Made by a program: the position numbers and the translations under genes. Shown here one piece after another: positions 50,182 through 61,000 of a DNA stretch of 64,000 bases. Origin of the DNA: UBA4644 sp034933145 (lineage in GTDB: Bacteria > Bacillota > Clostridia > Oscillospirales > Butyricicoccaceae); contig JAYFOA010000025.1 in the NCBI GenBank assembly GCA_034933145.1, positions 45,081 through 109,080 of the forward strand, read 5' to 3'. The notes beneath the pieces were generated by a model. That model was not told the origin of the DNA. It was given only the letters and a program-made list of their open reading frames with translations, and did no database searches. The stretch's first letter is position 1, and every line of letters begins with the position of its first letter.

Positions 50182-50730
50182 ATGAAGATAGGGTATATCC
50201 GGGTGAGTACTGAGGAGCAGAACACGATCCGGCAGGAGGTGATGATGCGGGAGCTAGGCGTAGACGAATTGTACATCGACAAAGCCAGCGGCAAGAACAC
50301 CGAGAGGACGGAGCTCAGAAGGATGCTCACTTATGTCCGGCGAGGCGATACGGTGATCGTTGAGAGCATCAGCCGGTTTGCCAGAAACACGAAGGACCTC
50401 CTTGAGCTGATAGAGACTCTGTCAGCCAAGGAGGTCATCTTTATATCGAGGAAAGAGGTGATTGACACCAATACCTCAACCGGCAAGTTCATGCTGACAG
50501 TATTCGGGGCAGTGGCCGAGCTTGAACGGGAGTACATCTTGCAACGCCAGCGCGAGGGAATTGCCATTGCAAAGCAGCAAGGGAAATACAAAGGTCGCAA
50601 ACGTATTGAGGCCCGGGACTTTGATAAGGTGGTATCCAGATGGCGGAGTGGGGAAATCACAGCTACAAAGGCGATGGAGCTGCTGAAAATGTCACGGAAT
50701 ACGTTTTATCGGAGGGTGAAAAAAGAGTAG
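50182..50730 (+). CDS. Serine recombinase (resolvase/invertase family)
   Basis: A small site-specific recombinase of 182 residues. The nucleophile serine is in YIRVSTEEQN, further catalytic arginines are in FARNTKDL and the segment ELEREYILQRQREGI, and a C-terminal helix-turn-helix (ITATKAMELLKMSRNTFYRR) binds the crossover site. The ATG at 50182 has GGAGGG eight bases upstream; the longer frame to 50089 overlaps the inverted repeat and is rejected. Its proximity to a nested inverted repeat suggests local inversion or resolution. No second matching site was found in the window. Confidence 0.92.
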   Translation: MKIGYIRVSTEEQNTIRQEVMMRELGVDELYIDKASGKNTERTELRRMLTYVRRGDTVIVESISRFARNTKDLLELIETLSAKEVIFISRKEVIDTNTSTGKFMLTVFGAVAELEREYILQRQREGIAIAKQQGKYKGRKRIEARDFDKVVSRWRSGEITATKAMELLKMSRNTFYRRVKKE

Positions 50731-50937
50731 TGAGGGCGGGCCATCAACAGGCCAAAGGGATAGAAAATTACAGGGCAAGTAAATAAATTAAACGATCAAT
50801 TTATGAAAAAAGATATAGAAATGTTAAACAAAATATCAATGAATAATTCATATAACATATCAATGTAAATTAGGATAGTTTAGTGTTAATATTTGACTAA
50901 ACGTTTCGAATTATAAGATATTTTGGGGGATTGCAGA

Positions 50938-53900
50938 ATGAAAAAGGCTGTTTGTCTTATCTGCGTAATTGCAATGTTATTTTCCATGATACCAGCGAAC
51001 ACACTTGCCGCAACAGTACTCAATGAAGACGTTTCGATAGAAACGCCAGTCAACGGGAGTATGGAAACGTCCGTGGAGGCGTCGGCGGTTAGTTCACAGC
51101 TTTTGGGTGCAGAGAGTAAAGCGGAACTATCAGAAGACTGCAAAGAAGGCGAATTTGCGCTTAAAGTTACGACCAAAGACGAGCCTGGGAACGCTTATGC
51201 AGCATATACACTTGTAAACTCGGATACTTTTTTTATTTCGAGCTTCAGCAGCATTGATCTGTGGGTCAAACCGGGAATAGGAGCAAACTGGGTTGAGTTT
51301 TACACAAATGAAGCGTTAATCCTTGGCGACGAAAACGGCGATGGCCGGTATGAAGTGGGTACCGATCTTACAATCGGGATCTGGAACAAGATTACACTTA
51401 ATCTGCTGAACACACAGACGACGGTAACGGAGGGCAAGGACCTAGCAATACACACTGATGAAAATTCTGTCTGGCTGTATGACGGGGTTACATCAAAGGG
51501 TACGGAGGCAAGTTCCATTGATTTATCTGCCATGGTGAACCATGATACGCAGATGAACAACAATTGTCTGGAATATCCAAAGACAGCTGATGGTACAGCT
51601 TATGTCACCGCACCGACCGTGCTGGTGTCGGGAGACAGAGTCGCATATGAAAAAACCTTTACCACGCAGGCAGACTTCAGCGGCGGAACACCGGGGGCAG
51701 GGGTAACGGTTGATGCGGACGGCAAAATAACTTTTTCTTACGTTGATGCCTGTTCCGGCGGTACGGCTATCAGCGACAGCGGTACTGCATCATATCTATT
51801 TGATAATAATACTAATAGCAACTGGATATCATCAGCCGGCATCTATACCAGCGGTAATGCGTATGTTGGATATGATTTTGGAAAGGACATGACTGTATCC
51901 GGTTTTAGCATCAGTCAATGCACAAACTGTGGTCCGACTGTGACGAGCATAAAGATGCAATATTATGATGGAAATACATGGAAGACTGTGGGGACATATT
52001 CATTGCCTGCATCTTCCGCAAAGCAAATAGTTTTTACCGACCTAAGCGCTACCGGACAAAAGTGGCGACTTTTAGCAAACGCTAATTTGTTAACATCGTC
52101 CGGCAGTTGGTCCGTATACGAGGTTGAGTTTTTCGGTTCTGTACGGGAGTACACGTCTTCCGTAATCGATATCTCCACGGCGACAAAAGTAGATTATGGT
52201 GAAATTTTCTGGAACGGTTCAGATGATGCAAAATTCTCGGTTGAGACATCCTTGTCACTAAATGGAGGAACAACATGGGGAAATTGGCAGCCGTTAAACG
52301 CGAATGGTACAATCTCGGGGATAGACGGGATGACAAACCTTCAATCTGCAAGGCTGAAATTCAAAGTCAGCGTTAAAGAGGCGAAGGTTGGCGCAGTCCC
52401 GGTGCTAAATGACCTGACCATTCGCCTTGTAAGGAAATCCTCCGGAATATCCGAATTGCCGGGCAAATTGAGCGCTATATCAATTTCTTCTCAGAACAAA
52501 AGCATAGCAGGAACTAAGCTCACTGCATATGACAAAGTTAACTATACTTTTCTTAATGACATGGCATCGTATGCTTTATCCGGAGATGGTAAAACATTAT
52601 ATTATATCCAGTCTTCAAGGTATACTGACACAAATAAAAAGGTATATAAATTGGACTTGCGTTCTGGAAATAATACGCTAATATACACTTCAACACATGC
52701 GGGTACATTTAGTGAACTTAATGTTCAGACGAATTATGATGGAACCAAAGCCGTAATACATATGCGTTGTGATAGTGACCGTTCTTATGCCGAATCAATT
52801 AAATATGATGTAAATTTGACCAATAGCGTTACTACATCAGGAAGTTGCTCTAATTATAAAATGCTTAATGATGGATCTATTGCGTATCATTATAGTAGCA
52901 ACCAATTATATTATGAAGATAATTATGGGAAAACTTTATCTTGTTACTATGGCGGTTCTAGCTACAATTTTGCGCCTTACATAAAAAATAATCAATTTTA
53001 TTTTTATGGATATGATTCAGATAACCATATATACGGAATAAATTGTGCCAGCATTGGGACTTCGGCGCTAAGCTATGTCACTATATTAAGCAAATCAACC
53101 GAAATCTCCGGGCTACAGGTCAGTCAAGACGGCAATACTCTGTACTATTATTTCAACTCAAATGTATATGCCTATAATCTTACCACAAAAACGGAACGCA
53201 AACTGAATGTTACCGCCTCGTCGATATATTCGATTATTGAAGGCGACCGTCTGATTCTCCGCGATTCATCAAATGACTATTTCATATACGATCCCGAAAT
53301 GGATACGCGGATCAGTATACGCCCATCGGATTTTTCTGGAATGCTTGCCATTGATTACAGCGGAAATGAGCTGTTTTATATTCCTTCGGATCAAACAGTC
53401 CCGCGTATGTGGTATAGGGACGGCGCTACGGATCTAAACAGATATCTATTATCATTTGACGGCAAGAATAAATGGTACAGTTATAAAAGCGGAAGTTGGG
53501 TTATGGTTCAGGCCGACGTAAAGCCGTCGGAGGCAACCCTTACCCAATACGGTATGACTGCGGAAGAAGTTAACGCCCTGACTGCTGCGGACTTTGCGCC
53601 GCTTTATGAAGGCGGGAAAGAGATATATACCGTTGATGTTGCCGCTTATTATGCATCAATCAGTCCTTATATTACACCGAGCGTCAGTTCAATAAATGTG
53701 ATTACCGATCGGCAAGAGTACGGATCGGCGGGGACGAGTACCGCAAATCCGATTTATGCCGCAAAGAGTGTAGCATTTGCAGGCTCCGGCTGGGACAAGG
53801 TCAACAGGCTTTATCCCATTGAAATCACATCCAGGGAAGCCTCGTTTACATATTTTATTTATTCCAATGGGAAATACCAGTATTATTCCGGCTCCCAGTG

Positions 53901-54354
53901 GGTGGTTGAGAATGGAACAGAAATTGCCGATCTGATTGCAGACACAGAAACAAACTGGATCAAGCTTAAGCAGTTGGGAATGACGGCGGCGGAAGTCAGG
54001 GCCATCCCCGCTTCTGCGCTGACTTCACAGTTGGCCGGTTCAGACTTTTCGGTTGTTTATTGTATGCAGGTTTCTGACACCTCTACTGCCGGCTATTACA
54101 GCAAGATTTCAGCCGACTATTCAAAAAACCTAATCGCAAGCACAAATTTGCTTACGATTCACATTGTGTTTATTGATGGGACAGACCGGGCGTTTTCCGG
54201 ATTTACAGACAGTCAGGCAGAAGACTTTATGGACTGGCTTGATAGTTGTAAAAACGGCCGTGGCGCATCGTTTTACCGCCTTACGAATGACAGCGGAACA
54301 ACACAATACGTAAGTTATTCAAACGTTGAATATATTTACTGGTCTGAGAGTTAA
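50938..54354 (+). CDS. Large secreted protein with F5/8-type domain and propeller-like region
   Basis: An exported protein of 1138 residues with a signal peptide (about 1-30, ending TLAA). Around residues 280-410 is a discoidin/F5-8 C-like fold (SYLFDNNTNSNWISSAG, YVGYDFGKDMTVSGFSISQC). The middle (about 530-860) has repeated beta-strand units with YYFNSNVYAYNLTTKTE-like periodicity, suggesting a beta-propeller. The C-terminus shares a module with the next gene (YLLSFDGKNKWYSYKSGSW, then FIYSNGKYQYYSGSQW and FSVVYCMQVSD). Both proteins share an almost identical start after the signal, VLNEDVSIETPVNGSMET. The function is unknown but sugar or protein binding at the surface is likely. Confidence 0.7.
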   Translation: MKKAVCLICVIAMLFSMIPANTLAATVLNEDVSIETPVNGSMETSVEASAVSSQLLGAESKAELSEDCKEGEFALKVTTKDEPGNAYAAYTLVNSDTFFISSFSSIDLWVKPGIGANWVEFYTNEALILGDENGDGRYEVGTDLTIGIWNKITLNLLNTQTTVTEGKDLAIHTDENSVWLYDGVTSKGTEASSIDLSAMVNHDTQMNNNCLEYPKTADGTAYVTAPTVLVSGDRVAYEKTFTTQADFSGGTPGAGVTVDADGKITFSYVDACSGGTAISDSGTASYLFDNNTNSNWISSAGIYTSGNAYVGYDFGKDMTVSGFSISQCTNCGPTVTSIKMQYYDGNTWKTVGTYSLPASSAKQIVFTDLSATGQKWRLLANANLLTSSGSWSVYEVEFFGSVREYTSSVIDISTATKVDYGEIFWNGSDDAKFSVETSLSLNGGTTWGNWQPLNANGTISGIDGMTNLQSARLKFKVSVKEAKVGAVPVLNDLTIRLVRKSSGISELPGKLSAISISSQNKSIAGTKLTAYDKVNYTFLNDMASYALSGDGKTLYYIQSSRYTDTNKKVYKLDLRSGNNTLIYTSTHAGTFSELNVQTNYDGTKAVIHMRCDSDRSYAESIKYDVNLTNSVTTSGSCSNYKMLNDGSIAYHYSSNQLYYEDNYGKTLSCYYGGSSYNFAPYIKNNQFYFYGYDSDNHIYGINCASIGTSALSYVTILSKSTEISGLQVSQDGNTLYYYFNSNVYAYNLTTKTERKLNVTASSIYSIIEGDRLILRDSSNDYFIYDPEMDTRISIRPSDFSGMLAIDYSGNELFYIPSDQTVPRMWYRDGATDLNRYLLSFDGKNKWYSYKSGSWVMVQADVKPSEATLTQYGMTAEEVNALTAADFAPLYEGGKEIYTVDVAAYYASISPYITPSVSSINVITDRQEYGSAGTSTANPIYAAKSVAFAGSGWDKVNRLYPIEITSREASFTYFIYSNGKYQYYSGSQWVVENGTEIADLIADTETNWIKLKQLGMTAAEVRAIPASALTSQLAGSDFSVVYCMQVSDTSTAGYYSKISADYSKNLIASTNLLTIHIVFIDGTDRAFSGFTDSQAEDFMDWLDSCKNGRGASFYRLTNDSGTTQYVSYSNVEYIYWSES

Positions 54355-54472
54355 CCGACTGACAATTAATAACTGAAACTTCTGTGAGTGGATTTACCAA
54401 ACGGCATATGTCCTCTCACAAAAGATCTTTTGGAGTTTAAAAGTAGATTTTTCATTTTGGAGGATTACAGGG

Positions 54473-56944
54473 ATGAAAAAGTTTATTTGCATTTTTTGCG
54501 CGCTCACAATGTTATTCTCGTTGATGCCGTTTGATGCGATAGCTGCAACGGTTCTCAATGAAGACGTTTCGATAGAAACGCCGATTAACGGAAATATGGA
54601 AACGCAGGCAGAGATAACCGCAGTCGATGGGCAATTGGTTGGTCCCAATAGCGTCGCGGCGCTGTCTGATGATAAAGTTGATGGGAAACATTCGTTAAGG
54701 GTAACGTCGGTAGGTCAGTCGGAGACTTATACGATGGTAAATTCGGATACATTTGATATCAATCGCTTCAGCACAGTTGAATTGTGGGTCAAGCCGGGTG
54801 TCGGCGCCTCCTGGGTCAAGTTTTACACAAACAGCACGCTGATCACCTGCGACAAAAATGGCGACGGGAGCTTTGAAGTAGGCACAGATCTTGTTGGTGG
54901 AAAGTGGAACAAAGTTACTTTGAACCTTTTAAGTACAGCGTCGGCGATTACAACCGGAGACGATCTGGCTGCTGAAAGCAATGCCAATTCTGTTTGGCTT
55001 TTTGACCAGGTGAAATCCCAGAATACGGCCGTGACTAATCTGGATTTGTCCGGCATGGTCAACGGCAATACCCGGATCAACAACGGCAGTCTGGAGTTCG
55101 CGCTGAACACCGATGGAACGACTTTTACCGCCGCGTCGTGTGTGCTAACGTCTGCGAATAATACTGCTTACTCAAGTCCCCTGCGTGGAATGCTGGCCGG
55201 CATCAGCATCGATTCCGGGTTTTCCGACGTAAGTGGTGCTTCGGCAACGCCGACCTACACAGTCCCTGCCTCGGTGGGCAGTATCTATGATATTACAAAT
55301 GATGGGAAATATATCTATTATTCAAATGCTAACGCTGCGAAAAAAATATACAGATTTGACGTAGAGACCGGAGTAAACTCTTTTGTCGCGGATTATGTCC
55401 CTGAATATATGGCTGTAAGTCCAAATGGAAATTATTTAGCCTTTGCCACATCTTCAAATATTTATAGAATAGATTTGATTACATCTACAACGACGAATGT
55501 AGCATCAGGTAGTTTGATATATTCTGTTTGTATTAATAACGCGGGCAATATACTGTGGGGCAAATATGGTTACGATTATTATCTCAACGGGACTTATGTT
55601 TGTAGTATATCAGCCTCCGGTGGGCGTGTTGGCGACATTATAGATGATATTGGCAATAGCATATATGTCTGTGCGCATAAGCGAAGCGCATCTTTTGTAT
55701 ATATAACTACCCCAAAAACCACCGTTGCAGCTAATTCAGAAATTACATCTACTGGTATTAATCGCATGGAATCAGGTGTATTTTATACAACCAGTAGCGG
55801 GATTTACTTATATACTATATCTACTGCAGCAACTAGAAAATTGAACTCGTCCACCTATACCATTCTCAAAGTGTTGGACAACGATAAGCTGTTACTGTCC
55901 GGGGGTCATATTTACGATCCGGCTACGGATACGATGACCACGCTGTCTGTCACGCCGGTGGATTCGGACTCGACCGGAAATATACTGCAGACAAGCTCCA
56001 GCATCGTATATCTGGATCAGGAATCGCGCAGCAATAAATACCTTCTGTCCTTTGACGGCAAAAACACCTGGTACAGCTATCAGGGCGGCGTATGGACAAA
56101 GGTCTGCACAGGCAATACGCCCACAAAGGCGGATATGCTCAGTTACGGCATGACGGCGGCGGAAGTCAATGCTCTGACGAAAGCCGACTTTGCACCGCTG
56201 TATGAAAACGGAAATGAAATCTATTCTGTGGATGTGGCCACACTGATGATCTCCGGCAGCCTTACCGAAACCCCAAGCATTAAATCCATCAAGGTAATCA
56301 CCGACCGGGAGGATTGCGTATCAGCTTCCGGCGATACAGCCTATCCGATCTATGCGGCAAAGAGCACTGCTTTTTTGGGTTCCCGGTGGTATCAGGTAAA
56401 CCGGATTTATCCGGTCGAGATCTGCCCGAAAGAGGCGTCGTATCTTTATTTCATCTATGCAAACGGCAAATATCAGTATTATAACGGGTCGCAATGGGTG
56501 ACGGAAACCGGGACAGAAATTGCGGATCTGATAGCGGATACGGAAAGCAACTGGACAGCACTGAACGCCATCGGAATGAGTGCGGCAGAACTAAGGCAAA
56601 TCCCACAGGCAGCGCTCACCGCACAGCTTGCCGGCAAGGACTTTTCCGTGGTCTACTGCATGAAAGTGGCGGATCGTTCCACTGTCAGTTATAACAGCAA
56701 AATCACTGTGGACTATACAGAAGACCTGTTTACCGGCACGACCTATAAGCTGACAATCACGCTGGACAATGGTACGGTCAAGACCTTTACAGATCTTACG
56801 GATGCACAGGCAGAGAACTTCATGGTGTGGCTTAACGGTAAGCATACCGGCACGGGACAGGCGTTTTACCGGCTTGCAGACGGTGCGGGGTCCTACTTTG
56901 TAAATTACTACATGATTGAATCGGTATCTGTTGAAGCAATTTAA
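54473..56944 (+). CDS. Large secreted protein, paralogue of the preceding one
   Basis: An exported protein of 823 residues with a signal peptide (ending AIAA) and GGAGGA upstream of the ATG. It lacks the F5/8 region of its neighbour but keeps the N-terminal module VLNEDVSIETPINGNMET, a middle with propeller-like strands (YYLNGTYVCSISASGG), and the same C-terminal module (LLSFDGKNTWYSYQGGVWTK, FIYANGKYQYYNGSQWVTET, FSVVYCMKVAD). The pair therefore arose by duplication. Both lie upstream of the RHS gene in the same direction and may be surface partners of it, but no direct link is visible. Confidence 0.7.
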   Translation: MKKFICIFCALTMLFSLMPFDAIAATVLNEDVSIETPINGNMETQAEITAVDGQLVGPNSVAALSDDKVDGKHSLRVTSVGQSETYTMVNSDTFDINRFSTVELWVKPGVGASWVKFYTNSTLITCDKNGDGSFEVGTDLVGGKWNKVTLNLLSTASAITTGDDLAAESNANSVWLFDQVKSQNTAVTNLDLSGMVNGNTRINNGSLEFALNTDGTTFTAASCVLTSANNTAYSSPLRGMLAGISIDSGFSDVSGASATPTYTVPASVGSIYDITNDGKYIYYSNANAAKKIYRFDVETGVNSFVADYVPEYMAVSPNGNYLAFATSSNIYRIDLITSTTTNVASGSLIYSVCINNAGNILWGKYGYDYYLNGTYVCSISASGGRVGDIIDDIGNSIYVCAHKRSASFVYITTPKTTVAANSEITSTGINRMESGVFYTTSSGIYLYTISTAATRKLNSSTYTILKVLDNDKLLLSGGHIYDPATDTMTTLSVTPVDSDSTGNILQTSSSIVYLDQESRSNKYLLSFDGKNTWYSYQGGVWTKVCTGNTPTKADMLSYGMTAAEVNALTKADFAPLYENGNEIYSVDVATLMISGSLTETPSIKSIKVITDREDCVSASGDTAYPIYAAKSTAFLGSRWYQVNRIYPVEICPKEASYLYFIYANGKYQYYNGSQWVTETGTEIADLIADTESNWTALNAIGMSAAELRQIPQAALTAQLAGKDFSVVYCMKVADRSTVSYNSKITVDYTEDLFTGTTYKLTITLDNGTVKTFTDLTDAQAENFMVWLNGKHTGTGQAFYRLADGAGSYFVNYYMIESVSVEAI

Positions 56945-56961
56945 GAAAACATTTTCACAGT

Positions 56962-57004
56962 CCTCCCCGTCCCGAAAGCACATTATAAAGCTATGGGGCG
57001 GGGA
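56962..57004 (+). repeat. GC-rich inverted repeat before the membrane-anchored gene
   Basis: CTCCCCGTCCC and GGGGCGGGGAG pair with one mismatch around a loop of about 20 bases. No T-tract follows, so it may be a weak terminator or an mRNA processing structure. Confidence 0.4.
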
Positions 57005-57037
57005 GCAGTAAAATAAAAGAAAATTGGAGTGGCTGAT

Positions 57038-58054
57038 ATGGCACTGCCTGAAAAGGTTCTAAAGCGCAGATGGCCTGTTTATATAATCCCAATCATAATC
57101 CTCCCCTTGTTTATCATTGCAGTTGCTGGTGTGGCTTCGACGAGTCAGGATTCTGAATCAAAGGCAAATATTGCAGTGACGCTGGCCACAGAGGAACAGG
57201 AACGTGCGAAAGACCTGGCGAAGATGACCGGATTATCCTATGATGAAGTGACCAGTCTCTATGGTGCGAAAGGCGACTGGGATCAGGTGACGACTCATAT
57301 TTTTTTATATAAACAAATTCTGAATACATACAAGGCGTTGGGCATTGACAACGACACGATTTTCACGCTGATTGCAGATTATTCTCCGGATGTCATTTTA
57401 ACCGTGTTTGAGTATGCCAGCGAAAACAAGATATCCGCCGGTACGGTTAGCACCATATTTTCAGAATATGGAAAAGGGGCGGATCTGGGCACGCTCCTAA
57501 GCAGCATAGAAGCGGAGGAAAAAACGTATACCGTATACCGTCCGGCCCTAGAAGAAGAAATTCGTCAGTGGCTGCAGGAGGGGTATCTTCCGGAGGAAAT
57601 TCTGTCTGCGGATGCCACGGCGCGGGAAAAGGATATAACGCTGGCACAGGCATTGACATCGAAGGCGAAAAGCCATGTTTTAGCGGCGAAGTCCACTGTT
57701 GCCGCCGAAACTGCAGAAGATACGTCGTCCACAATTAAAATTAACAAGAACGGAAAGACGGAGACCTTCAGCGGAGATACGCTGGAGGCAGCCGTCGACT
57801 CTGCGAACCTGCAGGCTGAGAAAAAAGAAACACAGCAGGAAGAAAAAAAGGTTGAAGCGCTGGGTACCGACGGCATTAACGCGGACAAATACCTTGTCCA
57901 GGGCTTCAACATCCATGAGATTGAGAATGCACAGCGCCTTGCGGAAGCATCCGGCGTGAGTATGGACCAGATCCTTTCGGAGAAAAAAAGCGGGAAAGAC
58001 TGGGAAGACATTATTCATGAGTATTCACAGGCAGGGGAGGCGCAGCAGCCGTGA
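57038..58054 (+). CDS. Membrane-anchored helical protein upstream of the RHS gene
   Basis: A protein of 338 residues from ATG 57038 (GGAG eight bases upstream; a GTG at 57029 lies inside that site). One membrane helix (about 12-35) is followed by a long, mostly helical, charged region. A helical motif is repeated: MTGLSYDEVTSLYGAKGDWDQV near the start and ASGVSMDQILSEKKSGKDWEDI at the end, with looser copies between. It ends by overlapping the RHS start (GTGA), so the two are co-translated. The probable role is delivery, anchoring or regulation of the RHS protein; this is inference from position only. Confidence 0.65.
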   Translation: MALPEKVLKRRWPVYIIPIIILPLFIIAVAGVASTSQDSESKANIAVTLATEEQERAKDLAKMTGLSYDEVTSLYGAKGDWDQVTTHIFLYKQILNTYKALGIDNDTIFTLIADYSPDVILTVFEYASENKISAGTVSTIFSEYGKGADLGTLLSSIEAEEKTYTVYRPALEEEIRQWLQEGYLPEEILSADATAREKDITLAQALTSKAKSHVLAAKSTVAAETAEDTSSTIKINKNGKTETFSGDTLEAAVDSANLQAEKKETQQEEKKVEALGTDGINADKYLVQGFNIHEIENAQRLAEASGVSMDQILSEKKSGKDWEDIIHEYSQAGEAQQP

Positions 58055-61000
58055 AAAACAAATGGATCATAATGGCTGTTCTGGTGCTGCTCCTCGCCTG
58101 CACCTGCGGCATTCCTGCCTATGCAAGTTCTGCGACCACAGTGTCTTCTTTGATGAAGGTACTTACTGAGGAGAAAAAGGACTCCATCTATAACGTTGAT
58201 CTCAACGCGCCGTTTTCCAAAGAGACCAGCGGAATCAGGGAAAATGTCAGCACTGAAACCGGTGCGCTTATCGTAAGCAACAACATTTTGTCCATTCCCG
58301 GACGTAACGGAATGGACCTGAATCTGAACCTTGTTTACAGCAGCCAGAACGCAAAAGTTTATGATGAAGGATACGCAAGTGCCTCCATTAGCAATAGCTA
58401 TGGGAAGACGGTCGTTGCTTATTACGATGTATATGACAGCAACGGGTACTGGCTTCGTACCGGCGCGCTTTCTTATTCTTCGACAGAAACTATCCTTGGG
58501 AGCACCACCATCAGCGGGGAAACTTGGACGTTCACGGGATACCTTGAGTATTCTGGAGGGACAAGCCTTGTAACCAGCAGTAGTATCGCGAATGCGGTTA
58601 AGGCGAAAAACGGCACTTATGCAGCCAGAGATGTTTTCGGAATCGGGTGGAGCCTTGACCTGCCCGCTCTTGATATTGACGGCGATGTGGTTTATGTAGC
58701 GCTTCCCGACGGGCAGACGTATCAAATGGATACTACCGCATCAAGCGGACTGAAGGACTACAAACTGAACGATGTGCACTTTGGGGCGGACACAACCCAA
58801 AGCAACGGCACCGATACCTCGGCATATAAACTGTACCTTGCCGACGGTTCTTCCAGTTACTTCACAGCCAAGGGAGAAATCCTGCTTCAGACCGACCGGT
58901 TTGGCAACACCATAACCTATTACTGGACGCTGACAAACGGCCTGCGCCTGCTGACCAAAATTGTCGATACGGCGGGCAGAGCTGTCAATATTTCCTATGA
59001 CAGCGCGGGCGCGATGTTCAGCTATGGCAATAAAACCGTCAGTCTACAAAAAACGCAGATTACGGGGATAACGGGAAAATACTATTTATCCGCCGCGATC
59101 AATGCAGGCGGAAAAGTGACTACCTACGGTTACTCGATCCAAAGCGCAAGCTTTGATCTGCTGGGGAAGACAGCCGTTGGAAATACTTACGTGAACCTGC
59201 AGTGCATTGCATATGATACGGGGCTGTCCACCAACTATACCTACGGGACCTATACCAAAAACCTCGGGGTCAGCGGGTATATGCAATACTATAAAGTGGA
59301 AAGCCGCAGGGATATCGTTGGTTTAGACGAATCGAACCTTCAGCAATATACATATCAAAAGGAACCAGATGGTTATCCGACCTATAAGGCCGCTACAATT
59401 CCCATGGATTATACCTATTCCATGACGGTTCTGACCAAAGACGGGACAGAAGATCAATATTTCTACAACTATAAACACCTTTTGTACCAGAAGAATTCTG
59501 CGTACAAGGGGATCACACAGACAGAGAAGCGGTCTTATGACAGCTATAAAAACGTACCGACTGAGGTAGTAACCAGCGTCAGCGGCAGCAACGGCAGCTA
59601 CATAAAGAGCAGGGACTATTATACCTATGACAGCCGGGGCAACCTGACCGCCGAAAATCATCCGGTCAACCCGGAAGATCAGGGCAGCGAGTATCGGACA
59701 ACCTATTCTTATGACCCGGTGTATAACCTGCTAACCTCCAAAACTTACCGTCAGGACGCGGATACAACCGTAAAGGTTCAGTATACGCTTAGCGGCGACG
59801 GAAAGAATGTCCAGATCGCAAACACTTATAGCAATGGTGCTTTAGTGGGCTCCCAGAAGTATGAATATGACTGCTGGGGAAATGTGACTCAAAGCGCAGC
59901 ACTCATGGGCCATGATAAATGGGCTGTGACAAAGTATACCTATGCGCCGGAATACGGCGGTGCATTTCTGACGAACGTTACTTATGTCGGCATAACGGAT
60001 GCCAACGGAAAAACACAGGACCTTTCACAGAAGTATACCTACGATTTCTTTTCCGGTAAGGTGCTGACTCAGACCGACGGCAACGGAAATACAACTTCCT
60101 ATGCATATGACGCACTGAACCGGCAGATCAAAGAGACGCTTCCCGATGGAAACTGCCGGACCAGTGTCTATGATGACGACAAGAACATCCTGACTACTAC
60201 AGATGCGGAAGGCTTCAGCCTGGTCTATCGGTATGATCCGTTTGGCTATCTGTCCTCCATATCGGAAAAGTCCGCCGGGGCGGTGCTGACGACGCGGATC
60301 TATGACCTCCGGGACAATCTGAGCAGCAGTACCGACGCAAACGGGAACAAGACGGCATATACCTATGACGCGCTGAACCGCGTAATATCGAAGGTCACAA
60401 CGGACAAAAAAGGCGCCGTTACCTCTGCAACGACGCTTGCCTATGAAGATGATTATAAAGACGCTTACGGGAACGGTTATCTGCGGGTTACGGAAACCCA
60501 GAAAGGCGACAGCAAAGACCGGGTCATACGTTATTATTACAACGGCCGGGAAAAGCTGGTTAAACAGGGGCGTGTCTGGCCGTACGGCGAACAGTTCAGC
60601 ACCTTTGCCTATGATTACCTCTGGAACCAGACTGCCCAGACAAGCTATGACGGAGCCAAAACAGTCTGGCGTTATGACGCGCTGGGACAGGTACTCAGTA
60701 CCACCGATCCCAACGGGAATACGACGACCTATGCCTATGACGGGCTTGGAAACCAGATCTCATCGACCAATGCGCTGGGCGCTACCACGTATTCCGCCTA
60801 TGACGCATTGAACCGCAAAATAAGCACCAGTGTGCCCCAGACAGACGGCACTTTCGCGGTGACGAAGTATGATTACGACGGCAGCGGGAATCTTGTCAAG
60901 ACTGTAGACCCCGAAGGGTATATCACCCGCAATTATTACAGCAGCCGCGGCTTCCTTATCGCGACTGAGCAGGTGATTTCCTCCCGGAAGTCCAACATTG

